Source: Ophiocordyceps camponoti-saundersi (nom. inval.) (lineage: Eukaryota; Ascomycota; Sordariomycetes; Hypocreales; Ophiocordycipitaceae). Taken from it: a DNA stretch of 19,098 bases. Where the stretch lies: assembly GCA_003339415.1 (NCBI GenBank), contig PDHQ01000498.1, positions 1-19,098 of the forward strand, in the 5' to 3' direction. A model generated the notes under the pieces. It worked only from the letters and a program-made list of their open reading frames with translations, searched no databases and was not told the origin of the DNA. Of this stretch, positions 17,931 to 19,098 are shown in pieces. A program made the translations under genes and the position numbers. How positions within the stretch are numbered: the stretch's first letter is position 1; every line of letters begins with the position of its first letter.

Positions 17931-19098
17931 AAAAAAATATAAAAGGCTGCAAAAAGATAACTTTAGTATAGTGAGGGAACTAACAGATTAAGAAAGAAAT
18001 AATAACTACGTTAAAGGAGGAGGGCGGTTATGCTTATTTTAACTTAAAATAATAATCTATATAGAATAAGGGGGGGGTCGTGCTAAATAGTGCTAGTAGC
18101 TATATAAGTCGTGTCTTTAATAGTAGGGCGTTAAGAATGCCGAAATATACGTTATAAAACCCTATATAATTTCTTTAATACTTTTTTTTATAAGTATAAA
18201 TACGGAAATATATATATATATTATAGATAGATACTTTAGCGGCGGTGGCAGAGACGATAAAGAAAGATATATATTAGCCTTACCTAAAGTAAAACGAAGG
18301 GCATAGAAACGGTTAAATTAAATAGTTCCGGAACCCTTTTTTTCCCTTTAGAGTTTATAACGATGGGAATATAAAAGGCGGTTAAGATAGGATAGGAATT
18401 ATCACGATACTAGATATATAGTATAGATTAGTTTCCGTCGAGGGAGGAAGGAATTAACTAATAATTAGTCCTTAACCTTATCTTTATAGCTGTCCTAAAA
18501 GTCGTAAATCGTAAGTCGAGTCTTAAAAAGAACTTATAGCAAAACTTTACTAAACGGAATTATAACCTTATTTTAAATACTAGAATTTAATACTATAAAT
18601 TACTAATTTATACACTTCTTTTATAATTTTCTATTTTCGGTAAAATAGTTCCCTCTTTCTTTTCCCTTATTCCTCTTATCTTTATATAGAAATCCGACTT
18701 CTTATCGCTTTCTTTATAGAGAATTACTATCTAACTTATCCCTAAAAAGCTAGAGATTACCCCTTATATTATCTAAAAGCTATAATTAAATAAGAAATTA
18801 CGCTCCTAAGGTATCTACTATACTCGCTAAGGGTATCCTTCTTCCCGCGCTAAACTATAATATCGGATTCCGGGATTACTATAATATTATCTTAGGTTAG
18901 TTATTATAAGCCGATATATATATATATATATATATACTAGAGTTTAGTTTATTATAAAGGAGGAAAGGAGTAAGCGCGTTAGTAAAGGAAGAATATATAG
19001 GGAGCAAGCGCAGAGTTATATAAGGGGGGGGGAGTTCTTAGATAACGGTAGTTTTTAGAGATAAGAGTAAGGCTCTAGCTATAGTCGATTTTGCGAGG
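17931..19098. other. AT-rich decayed region, no confident gene
   Basis: It holds A-runs, G-runs (18070-18077, 19024-19032) and T-runs. A minus phase over about 18450-18800 is free of TGA and reads SSFLGIS.IVILYKESDKKS and LRLDLRFTTFRTAIKIRL, which is plausible coding but unrecognised; a plus phase there is open too. I do not call a gene. Confidence 0.3.
18914..18936. repeat. AT dinucleotide microsatellite
   Basis: About eleven alternating AT units with no interruption. Expansion is favoured by RIP-driven TA enrichment, and the tract is self-complementary. Confidence 0.85.

Larger units (their letters stand above)
1..19098. other. RIP-saturated genomic block (CpA>TpA on both strands)
   Basis: TA is in large excess across the window, whereas CA and TG are rare on both strands and CG remains common. 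By eye I find about four TCA and about nine TGA in 19 kb. This is the signature of repeat-induced point mutation, the premeiotic C-to-T process of filamentous ascomycetes that acts on duplicated DNA. It is not the CpG loss left by methylation decay, because CpG survives. The depletion extends over every segment, including the non-repeated ones. Consequences are near-total loss of ATG, conversion of CAA, CAG and TGG codons to TAA or TAG, and almost no TGA stops. Reading frames below were followed by allowing TA to be a former CA or TG. Confidence 0.93.

Noticed and set aside
1..19098. Bacterial or phage origin, CRISPR array, tRNA or rRNA genes
   Set aside because: No spaced identical repeats, no cloverleaf or rRNA core was seen. 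RIP signature, a fungal copia tail, RRP5 and a probable intron all point to a filamentous fungus.

Overview
The window is a heavily decayed stretch of a filamentous ascomycete (Pezizomycotina-like) genome. Its main property is saturation-level repeat-induced point mutation (RIP) of the CpA>TpA type. CpA and TpG have almost vanished from both strands while CpG is kept. Reading the whole window by eye I found only about four TCA and about nine TGA trinucleotides. Because TpG is lost, ATG codons are nearly absent and CAA, CAG and TGG codons have become TAA or TAG. No intact gene remains, and ordinary ORF finding sees almost nothing. If TA is read as a possible former CA or TG, several long ghost reading frames reappear.

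Layout. 1-2312 (minus) is a long ghost frame of an unrecognised protein that runs off the left edge. 2313-3600 is an AT-rich divergent intergenic. 3600-6057 (plus) is a second long unrecognised gene with one probable 64-nt intron. 6661-7330 (plus) is the 3' end of a Ty1/copia pol gene (end of RT plus RNase H). 7570-14570 is a cluster of four related units, D (minus), A, B and C (all plus). Each carries a lysine/arginine-rich upstream reading frame, one or two copies of a ~135-bp motif, and a short conserved gene that I cannot match to a family. D and B form a very long imperfect inverted repeat around A. 14630-15525 (minus) is a fragment of the essential ribosome-biogenesis gene RRP5: the last S1 domain, the acidic linker and the start of the HAT/TPR region. 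15526-19098 is mostly AT-rich decayed DNA with a pair of ~160-bp direct repeats, a possible LTR remnant and microsatellites.

These parts do not form a working pathway. The window reads as a graveyard: a mobile-element fragment, a multiplied gene family, a captured piece of a housekeeping gene and two lost genes, all hit by the same mutational process. The items most worth following up are the four-copy family, its conserved palindrome, the RRP5 fragment, and the sequence context in which CpA survived.
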